Position numbers and translations under genes: made by a program. A stretch of DNA of 64,000 nt from Adiantum capillus-veneris (Eukaryota; Streptophyta; Polypodiopsida; Polypodiales; Pteridaceae): positions 147,947,640 to 148,011,639 of the forward strand of contig CM043955.1 in assembly GCA_014529385.2 (NCBI GenBank), written 5' to 3'. This document shows, one piece after another, positions 40,373-51,240 of this stretch. Each line of letters starts with the position of its first letter. The first letter of the stretch is position 1. The notes under the pieces were generated by a model. That model saw nothing but the letters and a program-made list of their open reading frames with translations, searched no databases and was not told where the DNA came from.

Positions 40373-41994
40373 TTGGAGGATTACAATGTACATTCATTGA
40401 TGTGGTCAAAGAATCTCAAGCAACGAAGAGGACAAGGAGGGGTAGCATGTATGGTTAAGAAAGGATTGAGAGATTTTGTATCAATTGTGAAAGATGACAA
40501 GTACAAACGTTATGTATGGCTGAAAACTATGACATCAAAAAGAGCACCCATTTTTGTAGCCAGTTGCTACATTCCTCATCATGATTCTCCCTTTTATGCT
40601 TGCATGGATAGAGATCAACCATTTTCTGATTTGGAAGAGGACATTGCTTATTTCAAAGGTGAAGGTGATGTTATTGTATTTGGGGATATGAATGCTCGCA
40701 CAAAAACATTGCAACATGATACTCAACAATTTGATATGCCATACATTTCAAGGGAGTTGGAGGAAGTTCACTTGTATGATCGTACTTCAATGGATGAGAA
40801 AGAGCCGGATCACTATGGAAAGTTACTTTTACACATGTGTAATAGCACGGGTATGCTCATTGCCAATGGTGTATCTTTGTGGAGTGGAACCAATGGATTT
40901 ACATGTAGGAGACATAATGGGGATAGTGTGATTGACTATATGCTACTCTCTGAACCCATCATGTATCGCATAAAGAGTTTTATGTTTGGTCAATGGACCC
41001 CGGAATCCGACCATCGCACCTTATGTATTGACCTTTCATGTGGAGAAGCAACTAAGCATGATAATGTCAGCCAAAGGAAAGAGAAGTTATCACTATGTAT
41101 GGATTTCAAATGGGCACCAATGTACATTGAATGGTTGAGCAAAAACTATGGATGACAAAGCTTCAATGTGATGCACCATTGGAAACTAAATGGGAAGCTT
41201 TCAAGAAAGCTATTTGTTCTTGTGCGGAAGAATGCTTTTCCATAAAGCATCTCCATGGTATCAACAAAGATGGATCACGCAAAAGGTGGTTTGATAAAGA
41301 ATGTCAAGATGCTCGAAAGTCCTTGATAAAGCTTGATGCAACTATGGACAAAGACAACTATCAAAGTCATTTGCATACATACAAGGCATTGATTCAAAAG
41401 AAGAGAAGAAGATGGGAAGTAAAGCAACAAGAATTTCAAGTCCAAGAAAAGGCACATGCATGTGGAAGATTTTGGAGAAACATGAGGGGCAAGCGGGTTG
41501 ATAATTTTGGTAACTTGAGTCTAGTGGATATGTACACACATTGTAGGCAATTATATGAGCAAGCAAATGCTGAAAAAATGCCATTTTATGGTTCACTCCC
41601 ATGTATGCCCTCTTTTTTTACTATTGAGGATGTATGCGATGGGCTTGAAAAGTTGGCCACTCGCAAAGCGGGAGATCTTCAAGGTATCAAGCCGGAGATG
41701 ATCAAATGGACGGGAGATTTTACCCATGAGTGGATGTGTGATATGTTCAACCTTGCACTTCAACATGGCATGCCTTATGATTGGAGTACTAATTGGGTTA
41801 AGCCTTTGCATAAAGGAGGGGATGTAAAGAATGTAAGCAACTACCGGACTATAATGATTGGGTCTCTTATGGCAAAGTTGTTTGGGTGCATAATGGAGAT
41901 GAAACTGAGTGATTGGGTTGAAGAGAATGACAAGCGTGCAAAGGGACAAGCGGGTTTTCGTCGATGCCACAACACCATTGATCATCTTGTCACT
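40373..41994 (+). mobile_element. LINE 5' half: endonuclease and start of reverse transcriptase
   Basis: Two overlapping frames (40373-41155 and 41131-42024) represent one LINE protein with a frameshift near 41131-41155. The first is an AP-type endonuclease that lacks its first 50-60 residues. It has RGQGGVACMVKK, GDMNARTK (near 40683), GDSVIDYML (near 40919) and the final SDHR (near 41008), which carries the catalytic histidine. The second has the reverse-transcriptase entry ATRKAGDLQGIKPEMIKW, then WVKPLHKGGDVKNVSNYRTI and AGFRRCHNTIDHLVT. It breaks off at 41994, and the next residues of the family are found at 39553 on the minus strand. The left edge abuts tandem-array sequence, not an obvious LINE start. 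Confidence 0.9.
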
Positions 41995-42545
41995 AGTATA
42001 TTGTTTACTATCATCAACTTATAGTTCCAAGTTTAGAGGTCGTTTTTTTTGTGTGCATATCAATTTAGGGTATTAAGAATAAAAGTGAACACTTTTTTTT
42101 CTGTGTGCATATCAATTTAGCGCCTTAAGAAGAAAACTGAATTTTATTTCTGTTGTTGAGTAGATGTAAAGGACTGTATGACTCTCCAAAAGCCTGATCA
42201 CTTCAACATCAATCATCCTCTCGATTGCAAATGTCGTACTCTCCCATTCCTATATGACACTCCAAAAGCCTGATCTCGTCGACATCAATTGTCTTATTGA
42301 TTGCAAATGTCGTCATCTCCCATTTGTGTACATCCAGGTGCATCTTGATGTATTGTACGATTTACTGCAACAAATAATTCCATGCTGTCAACTAATGCAA
42401 AACTTCTGCATTGCCTTTTTTTATTGAGAAAAAACCATATTTCCTTAACACTCTGCCATTGGTTAGTGATTTAGTGATCAAGGTTGCTCATCTATTATGC
42501 AATACTATGATGTTGTTGCTGAAAATCCAGGGATCAATTGATTGC
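41995..42545 (+). mobile_element. Short unit (about 550 bp) of the element family
   Basis: The head (CTAGTATATTGTTTA..., GTTCCAAGTT, GCATATCAATTTAG repeated twice) is the same as the head of the next unit at 42541. It then has two copies of a roughly 70-bp repeat containing CAAAAGCCTGATC and ATTGCAAATGTCGT, and closes with the tail sequence 42353-42535 that also occurs inverted at 39563-39722. It encodes nothing and starts exactly where the LINE 5' half ends. The layout is that of a non-autonomous derivative sitting tail to head against a larger relative. Confidence 0.65.
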
Positions 42546-43390
42546 TAGTATATTTTTTAGTGTTATCAATTTTTCGTTCCAAGTTCAGAGATTGTTTTTC
42601 TGTACATATCAATTTAGGGTTTTTTCTTGTACATATCAATTTAAGGTATTAAGAAGAAAACTGAATTTTACTTCTGTTGTTGGGTAAATATGAAGGACTG
42701 TATGACTCTCCAAAAGCCTGATCACTTTGACATCAATCGTCCTCTCGGTTGCAAATGTCGTGCTCTCCCATTCACCCACTATAGTCACCATCCCTCATTT
42801 GTTTCCTTGTCTTTAACTGTAAAATTTACCGCACACCAAAAGCATGATTACTTTGACACCAATCGTCCTCTCGATTGCAAATGTCGTTGTCTCCCATCCA
42901 AACACACTGTGGTGATTGCGTCCTTTTTACACACCCCCCATTTTAAACTGTAAAGTTGCGATTAGTTATAGAACTCCATTGTTTAACTTGGCGACTACAA
43001 AGATCCGATCCCGTTCTACAACATTGGCTATCATTTTGACCCCCCACATGTCGTTGCGCCTAACCGAGCCACTTTCTGTTAGTTCCCATTGTAGGAGCAC
43101 AATTCCCATTAGTTGTGACCCTTAGCACGCCATCCAATGTGAAACAATTGCACTTCCTATTAGTTTGTACGTGGAGGGCCGTCGTCCTAGGTTACGAGCA
43201 TCGATCTTGCCCAAACATATTGCACTGCTTTATCAACTATTTGATGTCATTTACAAAATTCATTTATACACACTAATTTATTCAATACAATACTGGTCAT
43301 TGATGCAAGAAATGTAGCTCCCCTTTTGAGCTGTGAAGTGATAAATTCTCTCGCCAATACATCATAATGTCGTTTGAATGGTTGTAGGTA

Positions 43391-43708
43391 AAATGCTTCC
43401 CGATCAAGCAATGCAATTTAAAAAGAGATTACGCACACAATTAGTGCGTGTAGTGGATGCCCTCACATTAGACGAGATAACAACAACCTTGCGAGATGAG
43501 CGGCGCTTGTAGGCCTTGCTCTCTGAAGTGGTCCGCTCAACAACCTCGAAGTTTGAGGACGCAGATATTAGTGACGTGCAGCATCTTCTCTTTAGTAATG
43601 TTGGAGACATGCCAAAATGCGCTATCGACCTGCGAGCTGACTTACCAGAGGGCATACAAATGGAGAAATTACAACATTGGTATAACTGCTGGAAGATTGA
43701 AAAGAAAT
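43391..43708 (+). pseudogene. Unknown small frame before the kinase
   Basis: From ATG at 43391 one frame reads MLPDQAMQFKKRLRTQLVRV, then VDALTLDEITTTLRDERRL, one stop, and on to ADLPEGIQMEKLQHWYNCW and a stop. It follows TGGTTGTAG, a possible splice acceptor. The charged helical composition and stretches such as LTLDEITTTLRDERR recall a small alpha-helical adaptor domain, but I cannot name it. It lies about 50 bp before the kinase frame and might be its N-terminal part. Confidence 0.4.
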
Positions 43709-43758
43709 AATCCACTCGCGCAAGGAAAATTGACACATAGAACACCTTCAGTAAGAAA

Positions 43759-44724
43759 TTGCGGAAGGAGACCCTTCAAGATAGCAGAGGATCGATGTCT
43801 AGTCTGCATATTCAGAAAACTGTACTGAACTCATTTTGCTCTATCACCTTGGGCATTCCATTTGAGGCTATAAAACGAGGAAGGAAACTAGGATCTGGGT
43901 CATATGGAGACACTTATGAATGCAATATCGAAGGGATTTCTTTCCTTCCGTCCAACAATGTGTATTGCTGTAAGGAATTCAAAGGTCAAGCAAAACAACA
44001 ATTCAAGTCATTCGCAATCGAGAGCAGTGTTGACCTCAATCACCGAGGTATTGTGCGTGCTCTTGCACATACAATTCAATCACCATGGATACTTATATTT
44101 CCTTATTTCAATGGATCTTCCCTTGGCGATTTGATGGAGTGTGTGCCTACACCTTTTGGAAGCATCAGTGAAATTGTACTTGCGATGGGTGATAAAAAAC
44201 ACAAAAAACCAACTGAACTGGAGTTGCAGCAATGCAGGCTTATCATCAATCATGCTTCATCTTTGATTCATGCACTAATAAAAGCTTTGGCATTTGCACA
44301 TGAGAATGGAGTTATTCACAATGACCTTCACCCTTGGAACATTATGCTAGACTTCACTAGAGAGGGAGTACCAAGAGTAGGCATTATAGATTGGGGTCTT
44401 GCCCTTCGACCACCGTATGAGAGAAGACCAACAAATATTCGTAAGCCAAAAGAGCATGCCAAGAGGCCTTGGCGAGCAGCCGAACTACTGAATACCTGAT
44501 CTACATGCCCTTGGAGCAAATCAACCGATGTATATGCACTTGCATGGGTCATCAATCAGCTCGGTATTTTCTGCAACGAATTTTGTGTGTATTACAAACT
44601 TGACTTGATGAAAACAAGTACTGCTATAGAGGTTGAATCCATACAGAATATAATCAACAATGCCTACCTTCTGGAGAATCCGTCTGAAAGAAAGACGCTC
44701 GCTGATTTAGATAAAGATCTATAA
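43759..44724 (+). pseudogene. Protein kinase carried in the Helitron-type region
   Basis: One frame covers a whole kinase fold of about 320 residues, broken only by a TGA at 44497-44499. Counting from 43759: glycine loop GSGSYG (45-50), ATP lysine Lys72 (CCKEF), catalytic loop HNDLHPWNIM (187-196, with HND for HRD and Asp189 and Asn194 present), DWG (211-213, in place of DFG), and WRAAEL (238-243) in the APE position. After the stop come STDVYALAWVINQL (subdomain IX aspartate) and NPSERKTLADL (subdomain XI arginine). All metal- and phosphate-handling residues are present. The first ATG is at 43795. The DLHPWN loop and DWG are unusual for plant receptor kinases, so a simple recent capture of one looks unlikely. 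Function unknown. Confidence 0.8.
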
Positions 44725-45023
44725 CATTTGCATATGCACCCCGAACAATGCTTGCGTCCCATCTCTGAAATGTGTATTTCTTTTTCCCACTGATCCTAGA
44801 AAATTTATTGCAACTACCAAGCTCTTTTTATTTATTGAGCTGAAAGTTCCATTATGGTTTGCAATAGTTCTTTGAACATTAATTTGTTGCCTACCTCCAT
44901 TATATTCATCCCTTCTACTTCTTTTTTTGTCGTCCAATTTCATTATATTAGTCCCTTCTAATTTGAATCGGACTAACTTGTATCTATACTGTTCACAATT
45001 GCATTTAACTGTAGGTCTTCTCA
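44725..45023 (+). other. Gap between kinase and Rep frames
   Basis: About 300 bp of AT-rich DNA with duplicated phrases (TTCATTATATTAGTCCCTTC and CCATTATATTCATCCCTTC). It ends TTAACTGTAG before the next frame, consistent with an intron or a spacer with a splice acceptor. Confidence 0.4.
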
Positions 45024-45281
45024 ATGGCAATCGCTACTATGCTATGTGGTACCCGCAAAAGGCGCCGTGAATACGCCGCTTTTCAAACTATGAATAGACG
45101 AAAAGTTCTACTCTGTCCTGTTGCTTCTTCATGGTTTAATGTGCAACATATTTATGAGGTTTGGCAAGAAGAATGCAACATCACAGCTCGCAACATTTCC
45201 ATTTGCGGAAGTTGTGGCATTTGCAACCTATCAAAAAAAGATACCCACAAGATGGTCTTAATATCACACGCAAGAAGCTAG
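45024..45281 (+). pseudogene. Helitron Rep N-terminal zinc segment
   Basis: The 85-residue frame starts MAIATMLCGTRKRRREYAAF and ends with CGSCGICNLSKKDTHKMVL, a CxxCxxC stretch of the kind found at the N-terminus of Helitron replication proteins. It stops about 75 bp before the larger Rep frame, which is in a different frame, so there is either a frameshift or a spliced gap. Identification rests mainly on position. Confidence 0.45.
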
Positions 45282-45354
45282 CAAGTGCAACCTATGATTG
45301 CAAACAATTGCAATGCATAATCTCAAAGTGAATTGAACTTGCTGTTCTGCTTGC

Positions 45355-47290
45355 TTGAAAAGTTCACGAGCAAGCAGTGTTGTCATCTTGCAACCCGACT
45401 ACATACAAGCCATCCTAAACACAAATCAACTAATTGTGCAACTCCTTACCGTCATCGATGTTACAATCAGCGTCACAAAAACAGAAACTGCGGTTGCAAA
45501 AGGCTTGCTTGATAGAAGATCGCTACTCGACAATCCAGTGATCTGTTGGTTGACAAAGAAAAACATGTCTCGGCCAACTTTGTTACTTGCAAACACGCCA
45601 CTAGCAGCAGTGCCAGCATACAACATAAAGAATAATCCAATTCTCAAGAAGTACCGGTGCATCGGTGAGCAGCCAAACAAAAGAACATCTATTTGTATTC
45701 TATCAGCATCGGCTATACAGATTATTGTAAGGGACCACTCAGAGAACAATCCATTTGAACTTATGCAACAAGCAAAAGCACAATGTGAAATTAGCATATT
45801 GCAAAATTTGTTTAGCACAACAAAGAGAACTGCATTTACTGCTAAAGACAAACATGAGTTTGGTTCCATACAAACACGTGATACCGCTTATCTAAGCAAG
45901 CGGACAGTAATTTTTCAATACAATGGACTTCCGTCTCATGAATCTGAAGTGCAGGATATTACATTAGAATCAGGGATATTCCCTTTCCTCTTTCCCACAG
46001 GAAAAGGAAACTACCAAGGAGAATTCGACTTCAGTGAATACATTAGAATGAGAATTGGAACTTCCTTCTCTGTATACACATTGTTCAAGCCATATTTGCT
46101 CATGATGTACCAATTGAAACAAGCTATCATGATTGAAACTCCACAAACAGTACATTTTTACAAAGGGATACTGCTACAAACGAGCACACACCACGACATC
46201 TACACATGATGCAATGAAGCATATTATTCAATACAATCTCCCAGCCACAATGCAAGGTACTCTGCCATGGCATCGACGAAACTTGAGAGACCTCATAACA
46301 ATGGTGGACACATGGGGACTACCACATCTGTTCTTGACATTCATTGCTGATGAGGTTTTCCAAACAAGATGGCAAGAAGTCATCACAATTGAAAAACTTG
46401 CTCAAGGCTACAACCAAGACTTTAAGTGGAACGATTGCCCTGTAGAGTGTGCAACACTGTTTCACCTTCGCTTGCACGCTTTCCTGAATAAACACATCAT
46501 CAATGGAAGCAACATACTTGGCCATGTCGACCATCACATGGTGCGCTACGAAGTGCAAAATCGAGGCTCACTGTATGCACATGTCATACTGTGGATCTCT
46601 AACGAAGATTTGTGCCGAGTTACAAATGAGATTGCCGCATACATACCTGCAGAATCACAAGACACCTTCACCACCGAGCTGCGAACCCTCGTTACCACAA
46701 AACAGATACACAGATGTAGAGACTCTTGCAAAGTCATGGGATCAGCTAGAGTGTGCAAATACGGATTTTCTTTTGAACCACAGTACAACACGACTTCAAC
46801 TATGGATGCCTGTACTGCTAAATGGATTTACTACCGCCCTGGGTATGACCATCGAAATGTTGTCCCGTACCATCCCACAATCTTGCTCCTATGGAAGGCA
46901 CACATGAATATTCAAAGAGTCACAAATTCATCTATATCGCATTACCTTCTCAAATATGCAATGAAACCAGAACCCCTTGGAAAACTGAACCTCTCCACAG
47001 ATGATGCAGTAAGGCTTGGACTTCACGGCTTGGACAAAGTAAAGCTTCAACTAATTGCAGCCTCTGTATTATCAAAGCCAATATCTACGACAGAGGCAGC
47101 AATCAACTGTTTGAAGATTCCAATCATCACAAGGAGTGAACGGGTTGAATACATCAACTCCTCTCCACCATCACTACAACAGAGGTTGCTATCTCGTAGC
47201 CAGACTATAGTCATGCATCCAATTGATTTATATTGTGCAAGGCCCCTTCATTTTGAAAATATGACATTCTATGACTACCACAGAAGATAA
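45355..47290 (+). pseudogene. Helitron Rep (HUH nuclease) domain
   Basis: Two frames (45355-46209 and 46133-47290) with one frameshift between them match Helitron Rep. They contain SGIFPFLFPTGKGNYQGEFDF followed by SEYIRMRIG, YTLFKPYLLMMYQLKQA, GTLPWHRRNLRDLITMVDTW followed by GLPHLFLTFIADE, and VRYEVQNRGSLYAHVILW. The last is the HUH block, here Y-A-H (46574-46582) in place of H-x-H. Then comes the two-tyrosine block HYLLKYAMKPEP (Tyr codons at 46943 and 46955). Rep nicks and rejoins single strands during rolling-circle transposition. A TAA at 47288-47290 separates it from the helicase in the same frame. With a frameshift, a stop and the altered HUH histidine, this copy is probably inactive. 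Confidence 0.85.
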
Positions 47291-49039
47291 AAAATTCTGA
47301 AGCCACACGAACATACTCCTGTACTCAGTTTCCGTGATGCGTACAACAACAGCATCATAGAGAAACAACGCCTCGTTAGATTTACAGAGTACGATCCTGG
47401 CCATCAAACAGAGGGATTCTTCTTCAATGTCTTATTGCAAAAACTTCCCTTTAGGAACGAGATAGAACTTCTATCACCAACCAACACACTCTCTTCTTAC
47501 TTCCTGGAGTGTAAAATCCGTCGGATCATTCTTCATGATGAAGACTTGGAGATGTACATAAATGAGCACACCCAACACAATATGCTCATCTCTGAAAATA
47601 CAGGACACACTTTAAACCTCATAAAACAAAAGTTCATCCTCAATCGTGAAGATCCACTCACTTGTACAGTGAATGACACAGTTGAACCAGGAGTATCTCA
47701 AAGTCGTGCTACAATGCTGAAGCTACTGCAAGAGTTCGCTGAGACTAACAATGCAGCTCTGAGCTCTCAACAGCAAGAAATCTTCGATCGTATATCAGGC
47801 CTGAGTAATGGCCTCCATGTCATTACAGGTGTTCCAGGATGTGGAAAAACATTCCTCATAAAATTCTTCACCTCAAGCTTCATAAAAAATAATAAGACCG
47901 TTATCCTGACTGCATCAACTGGAGCAGCGGCCGCTCGCCTTAGCAGCCTTGCAACCACAGTCCAGTATCAATTCAGGATCCCTTGTTCTAAGCAACACTT
48001 CCCACAAGCAATTCATCCCATAGATGAAATATTTGTCGCTATACATGGTGCCAACGTCATTATCATAGACGAGATATCAATGCTAACGAGTACAATCTTC
48101 AATATGGTCGTTCGCCAGATAGTTAACATCACCAATGGAACACTCCTTCACCCATTCACTCAGAAGCTCATATTGCTTTTTGGGGATTTGGCACAACTTC
48201 CTCCAGTCTGCCATCACCAGGAGCCATTATGCCATGTTTGCAGTATACAAAACTCAGCTTACATCGCTGCAGCCACTACCCACAACATGACCTTCTCAGT
48301 TCGCCATGCTACAGACCCCACTTACGTCCAATTCTTGGATACGATCCGTGTCAAGCAACCAACAAAACAACAAATAGAAGAAACGTTGTCACAGTGTGTA
48401 ATTAATGAAACTGAACTCCTGCGAGTAATCGATGACGCTACTACACTGATATGTACTCATAGGGAAGACGTATATAAGTACAGCAACTTGATTCTGCAAA
48501 AGTCTTTCTCGGCATCTGATATTGTTGCCATTCCATTGAAGACCAATGCTCTTGACGAACCATTGCTGCAGGAATGGCTCAAAGACAAGGCATTCCATGA
48601 GATGGACAATACTGCAATTGGGGATAGATGTATGATTACAGAAAACATTAACTTGGCTATGGGTGCTGCGAATGGATCCACCTGCCGTATACTTTCCTAT
48701 TCATACGACTGTACCGGTCAAGTTGCTGCTATAGAAGTAATGCTACTTTCCACTGATACCACCATGACAATACGAAGGACTAAACATGCTACAAGAGCAA
48801 TCAATTGCAAATGGTTCCACAAAAGCACATTCCCTTTGTCACTCGCGTACGCAATCATTGGACACAAATCTCAAGGAGCTACGATATCAAAGAAAGCCAT
48901 CCTCATTATAAAACAAGCTTTCGCCCCAGGATTGGCATACGTCATGTTCTCTCGAGTGACAGAAAGACGCCATCTCAAAATATTGAACATCCCAACCCCA
49001 AGGATGTTCTGGCCGGTTAGTAGAACACTCCCCCAATGA
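47291..49039 (+). CDS. PIF1-type helicase domain of the Helitron-type element
   Basis: The frame continues from Rep without a shift after one TAA. The stretch 47435-49039 is open for 534 residues and holds the whole superfamily 1B helicase: Walker A GVPGCGKT (near 47828), STGAAAARL, Walker B IIIDEISM, GDLAQLPPV, FPLSLAYAIIGHKSQGATI, and AYVMFSRVTERRHL with the arginine finger region. PIF1-like helicases unwind DNA during Helitron transposition. Conserved motifs are intact, and the length and order match the C-terminal half of a Helitron RepHel protein. It probably needs to be joined to Rep to work, so the intervening stop suggests a dead copy unless it is spliced or read through. Confidence 0.9.
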   Translation, partial: KILKPHEHTPVLSFRDAYNNSIIEKQRLVRFTEYDPGHQTEGFFFNVLLQKLPFRNEIELLSPTNTLSSYFLECKIRRIILHDEDLEMYINEHTQHNMLISENTGHTLNLIKQKFILNREDPLTCTVNDTVEPGVSQSRATMLKLLQEFAETNNAALSSQQQEIFDRISGLSNGLHVITGVPGCGKTFLIKFFTSSFIKNNKTVILTASTGAAAARLSSLATTVQYQFRIPCSKQHFPQAIHPIDEIFVAIHGANVIIIDEISMLTSTIFNMVVRQIVNITNGTLLHPFTQKLILLFGDLAQLPPVCHHQEPLCHVCSIQNSAYIAAATTHNMTFSVRHATDPTYVQFLDTIRVKQPTKQQIEETLSQCVINETELLRVIDDATTLICTHREDVYKYSNLILQKSFSASDIVAIPLKTNALDEPLLQEWLKDKAFHEMDNTAIGDRCMITENINLAMGAANGSTCRILSYSYDCTGQVAAIEVMLLSTDTTMTIRRTKHATRAINCKWFHKSTFPLSLAYAIIGHKSQGATISKKAILIIKQAFAPGLAYVMFSRVTERRHLKILNIPTPRMFWPVSRTLPQ

Positions 49040-49353
49040 TTAGATATTTCCTCACTTGTCTTTAGACATTTCCTCACTTATTTTTAGACATTTCCTCACT
49101 TTTTTTCACAAAAAAGTCCTCTAGCTCTTTCGGTCTTTCATCTCGTAAGGTGCATGGACTACACAATCAATTATTTGACGACAGTTTTCTTGACTGCAGA
49201 TTTTCTTCATAGCAAGTAACAACCTCCAGCATCTCCTCATGGACACCGATCAGGTAACCATTCCTCAAATTAATCTATTTTATAGCTAGATTTTATGCCA
49301 TTCAATATGTACAAAACTCAACCATCATATTTCTCTTTCTCTATCATTCAGAT

Positions 49354-49999
49354 ATTTGATAAATTCATCAATATCGCAGCTACCTCAAAACCAAAAAACA
49401 ATTTTCTGCATACCCATCTTCAAATCAAATGCACCTAGCAAATATGCCTGGCGAGGCTCCGAGTGCATTCATCGAAGGGTTCCGCACGACTCAGCTCCTC
49501 CACTCATACATCAATAAATACAGCAATCGAAACAAAGAATATAGAAATAACGAGCTAAAGTTGGCAACAGGTACTTCAAGCTCTTCATATTCTTGTATTG
49601 CAAACACTAAAAGTTAACAAATTTGGTTGCTTCTACAACATCTATCCTTCTTTTTCTACAGGGTTGCAAAAAGAGATACTGCTATCGTTGGGCATTGACT
49701 TCGATGAGTCAAACAAACTACTGCTAGACACAGAAGCCCAAGAAATACTGAACACAAAGACTGCTGGTATCACCACCTATGCAATCGAGATGCTGCACTA
49801 CGGTTACAAAATTGCCCTTGACAAATTGGTCGTTCTCGACAAGAATACAACAAGCCAGGCACTTTCCAACATGGTCAAAGAGCTTGGGAACGAATTCAAA
49901 GGGAACGAGAGAGCAATCTTAACGGATGAGAATTTCACATGGCATTTTAATAGAGACCTTTTTCATGTCCGGTTCGGTCAGACAACTGATCCATTTTGA
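49354..49999 (+). CDS. Unknown protein with intron-like signals
   Basis: An open frame from 49429 (MHLANMPGEAPSAFIEGFRTT...) reaches GTACTTC at 49571, a possible splice donor. A second frame resumes after CTTTTTCTACAG at 49661 and runs GLQKEILLSLGIDFDESNKL...FHVRFGQTTDPF to a stop at 49997-49999. Pyrimidine-rich tracts ending AG also precede 49199 and 49354. No domain recognised. The helical, charged sequence lies between the helicase and GIY-YIG frames on the same strand and so is probably part of the same element. Confidence 0.4.
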
Positions 50000-50089
50000 A
50001 AGCTTGAACCACTACATGGTAACCATATGTACCCCTTGTAGAATATAATTATCTGATTACATACTAATTCAACAAATCACTTCAGTGCA

Positions 50090-50540
50090 GGACATTGACA
50101 ACGAAACCAACAAGGAGATCCCCAACAACATAACAACTTCACAAGAGGAAGCAGCACGTTCCGACGCTATTCCAACTCCCAAAAAGACAATGACAGATGA
50201 AGAGAACTACATACTTTACTCTATTAGGTGCAAAATCAATAACCGTGTTTACATAGGCATGACATCCGATTTCGAAGCTAGGAAAAGAGCACACATGACA
50301 AATCCACCAAAATGGATGAAACATGATGTGTCGTCCTTTCCCCCATTTTGTCAAAACTTTGAGTTTCATGTACTGCACAATACACACGATAGGAGAACTG
50401 CTATTGCACTGGAAGCACAAGAGATAATTACTCAAGATGCAACGTCCACAAAAGGATACAATAATTTGAAGGGACATCCTCCAAACTGCAAGAAATACTA
50501 TTATTTAAAACACCATAGAAAAAAATATAGCGTGCAATGA
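50090..50540 (+). CDS. GIY-YIG nuclease domain protein
   Basis: The frame opens just after CTTCAGTGCAG (possible splice acceptor), with a first ATG at 50190. From there it reads YILYSIRCKINNRVYIGMTS followed by DFEARKRAH, the GIY-YIG core: YILY in the GIY position, VYIG for YIG, then the conserved Arg and a His. Further on, ALEAQEIITQDATSTKGYNNLKG supplies the metal-binding glutamate and the asparagine of the GYN motif. The domain is complete in about 110 residues and ends with a basic tail (KKYYYLKHHRKKYSVQ) suited to DNA binding. GIY-YIG enzymes cut DNA and are known from Penelope-like retroelements, homing endonucleases and repair nucleases. I know of no established case in Helitrons. The frame is intact. 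Confidence 0.8.
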
Positions 50541-51240
50541 AAATTAATCTTTGTTCTGGGGTAGCAACTCCCATTCAGTCTTCTCTTCTGTATTCAATCA
50601 CTTCTCAAGAGTCTTTTCCTCTAGTATCTGTGATAATTTCATGTTATGCTTCTCTATTATCTGTGAGACTTTATTTATGCTGTGTTCTATTCAGGTTATG
50701 TTCTGCAATTTTTTTCTCGATATCATATTATGTTTACCTTATGCTCTTGCTTTCCTCTACATGAACATCATTCAGCTTTCAAATTTTAGGATTCAACTGT
50801 TACCTAGATGTCTTGCAATAACATCAAGAGAAACGGACAATCCATTCCAGCAACCCCATGTCTAATACTTCTACAAAAAATTATCATCTAATAAGAGACA
50901 AATCATGTAGCAACAACTTATATATTTTACAAAAAATTTATAAATGTACAAATGCTGCACCTTGTCTTCAACATATTAAACAACACAAAACAACAACTGC
51001 ATTAGGTTATAACACTGTTCTGGACATCCACCAAGGTTGAGAATATATTATTTTTTGAAAAAAATAAGAAAATATACTTGCAAACTTATGCCATCTTTAT
51101 TTAATTGCTTTGTTCAGTGTCTTTGTCATATAACGTTAATCATTGGCTACAACAATGTCTTTTTTTTTCCATTCAGACTATGACAGACTTGACTAGTTAT
51201 CAGCTTCTTTGATTTAAATGCTTTTTCTTTTTAGTTAACA
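50541..51240. other. No gene recognised
   Basis: AT-rich, with short frames only. Two tracts resembling splice acceptors (CCATTCAG near 51177 and TTCTTTTTAG near 51235) precede the next frame. Confidence 0.4.

Noticed and set aside
37925-41994. LINE inversion by twin priming
   Set aside because: The order of the halves fits, but twin priming would join the inner ends directly. Here 0.8 kb of other sequence, including an element tail, lies between them, and both outer joints meet one element family.
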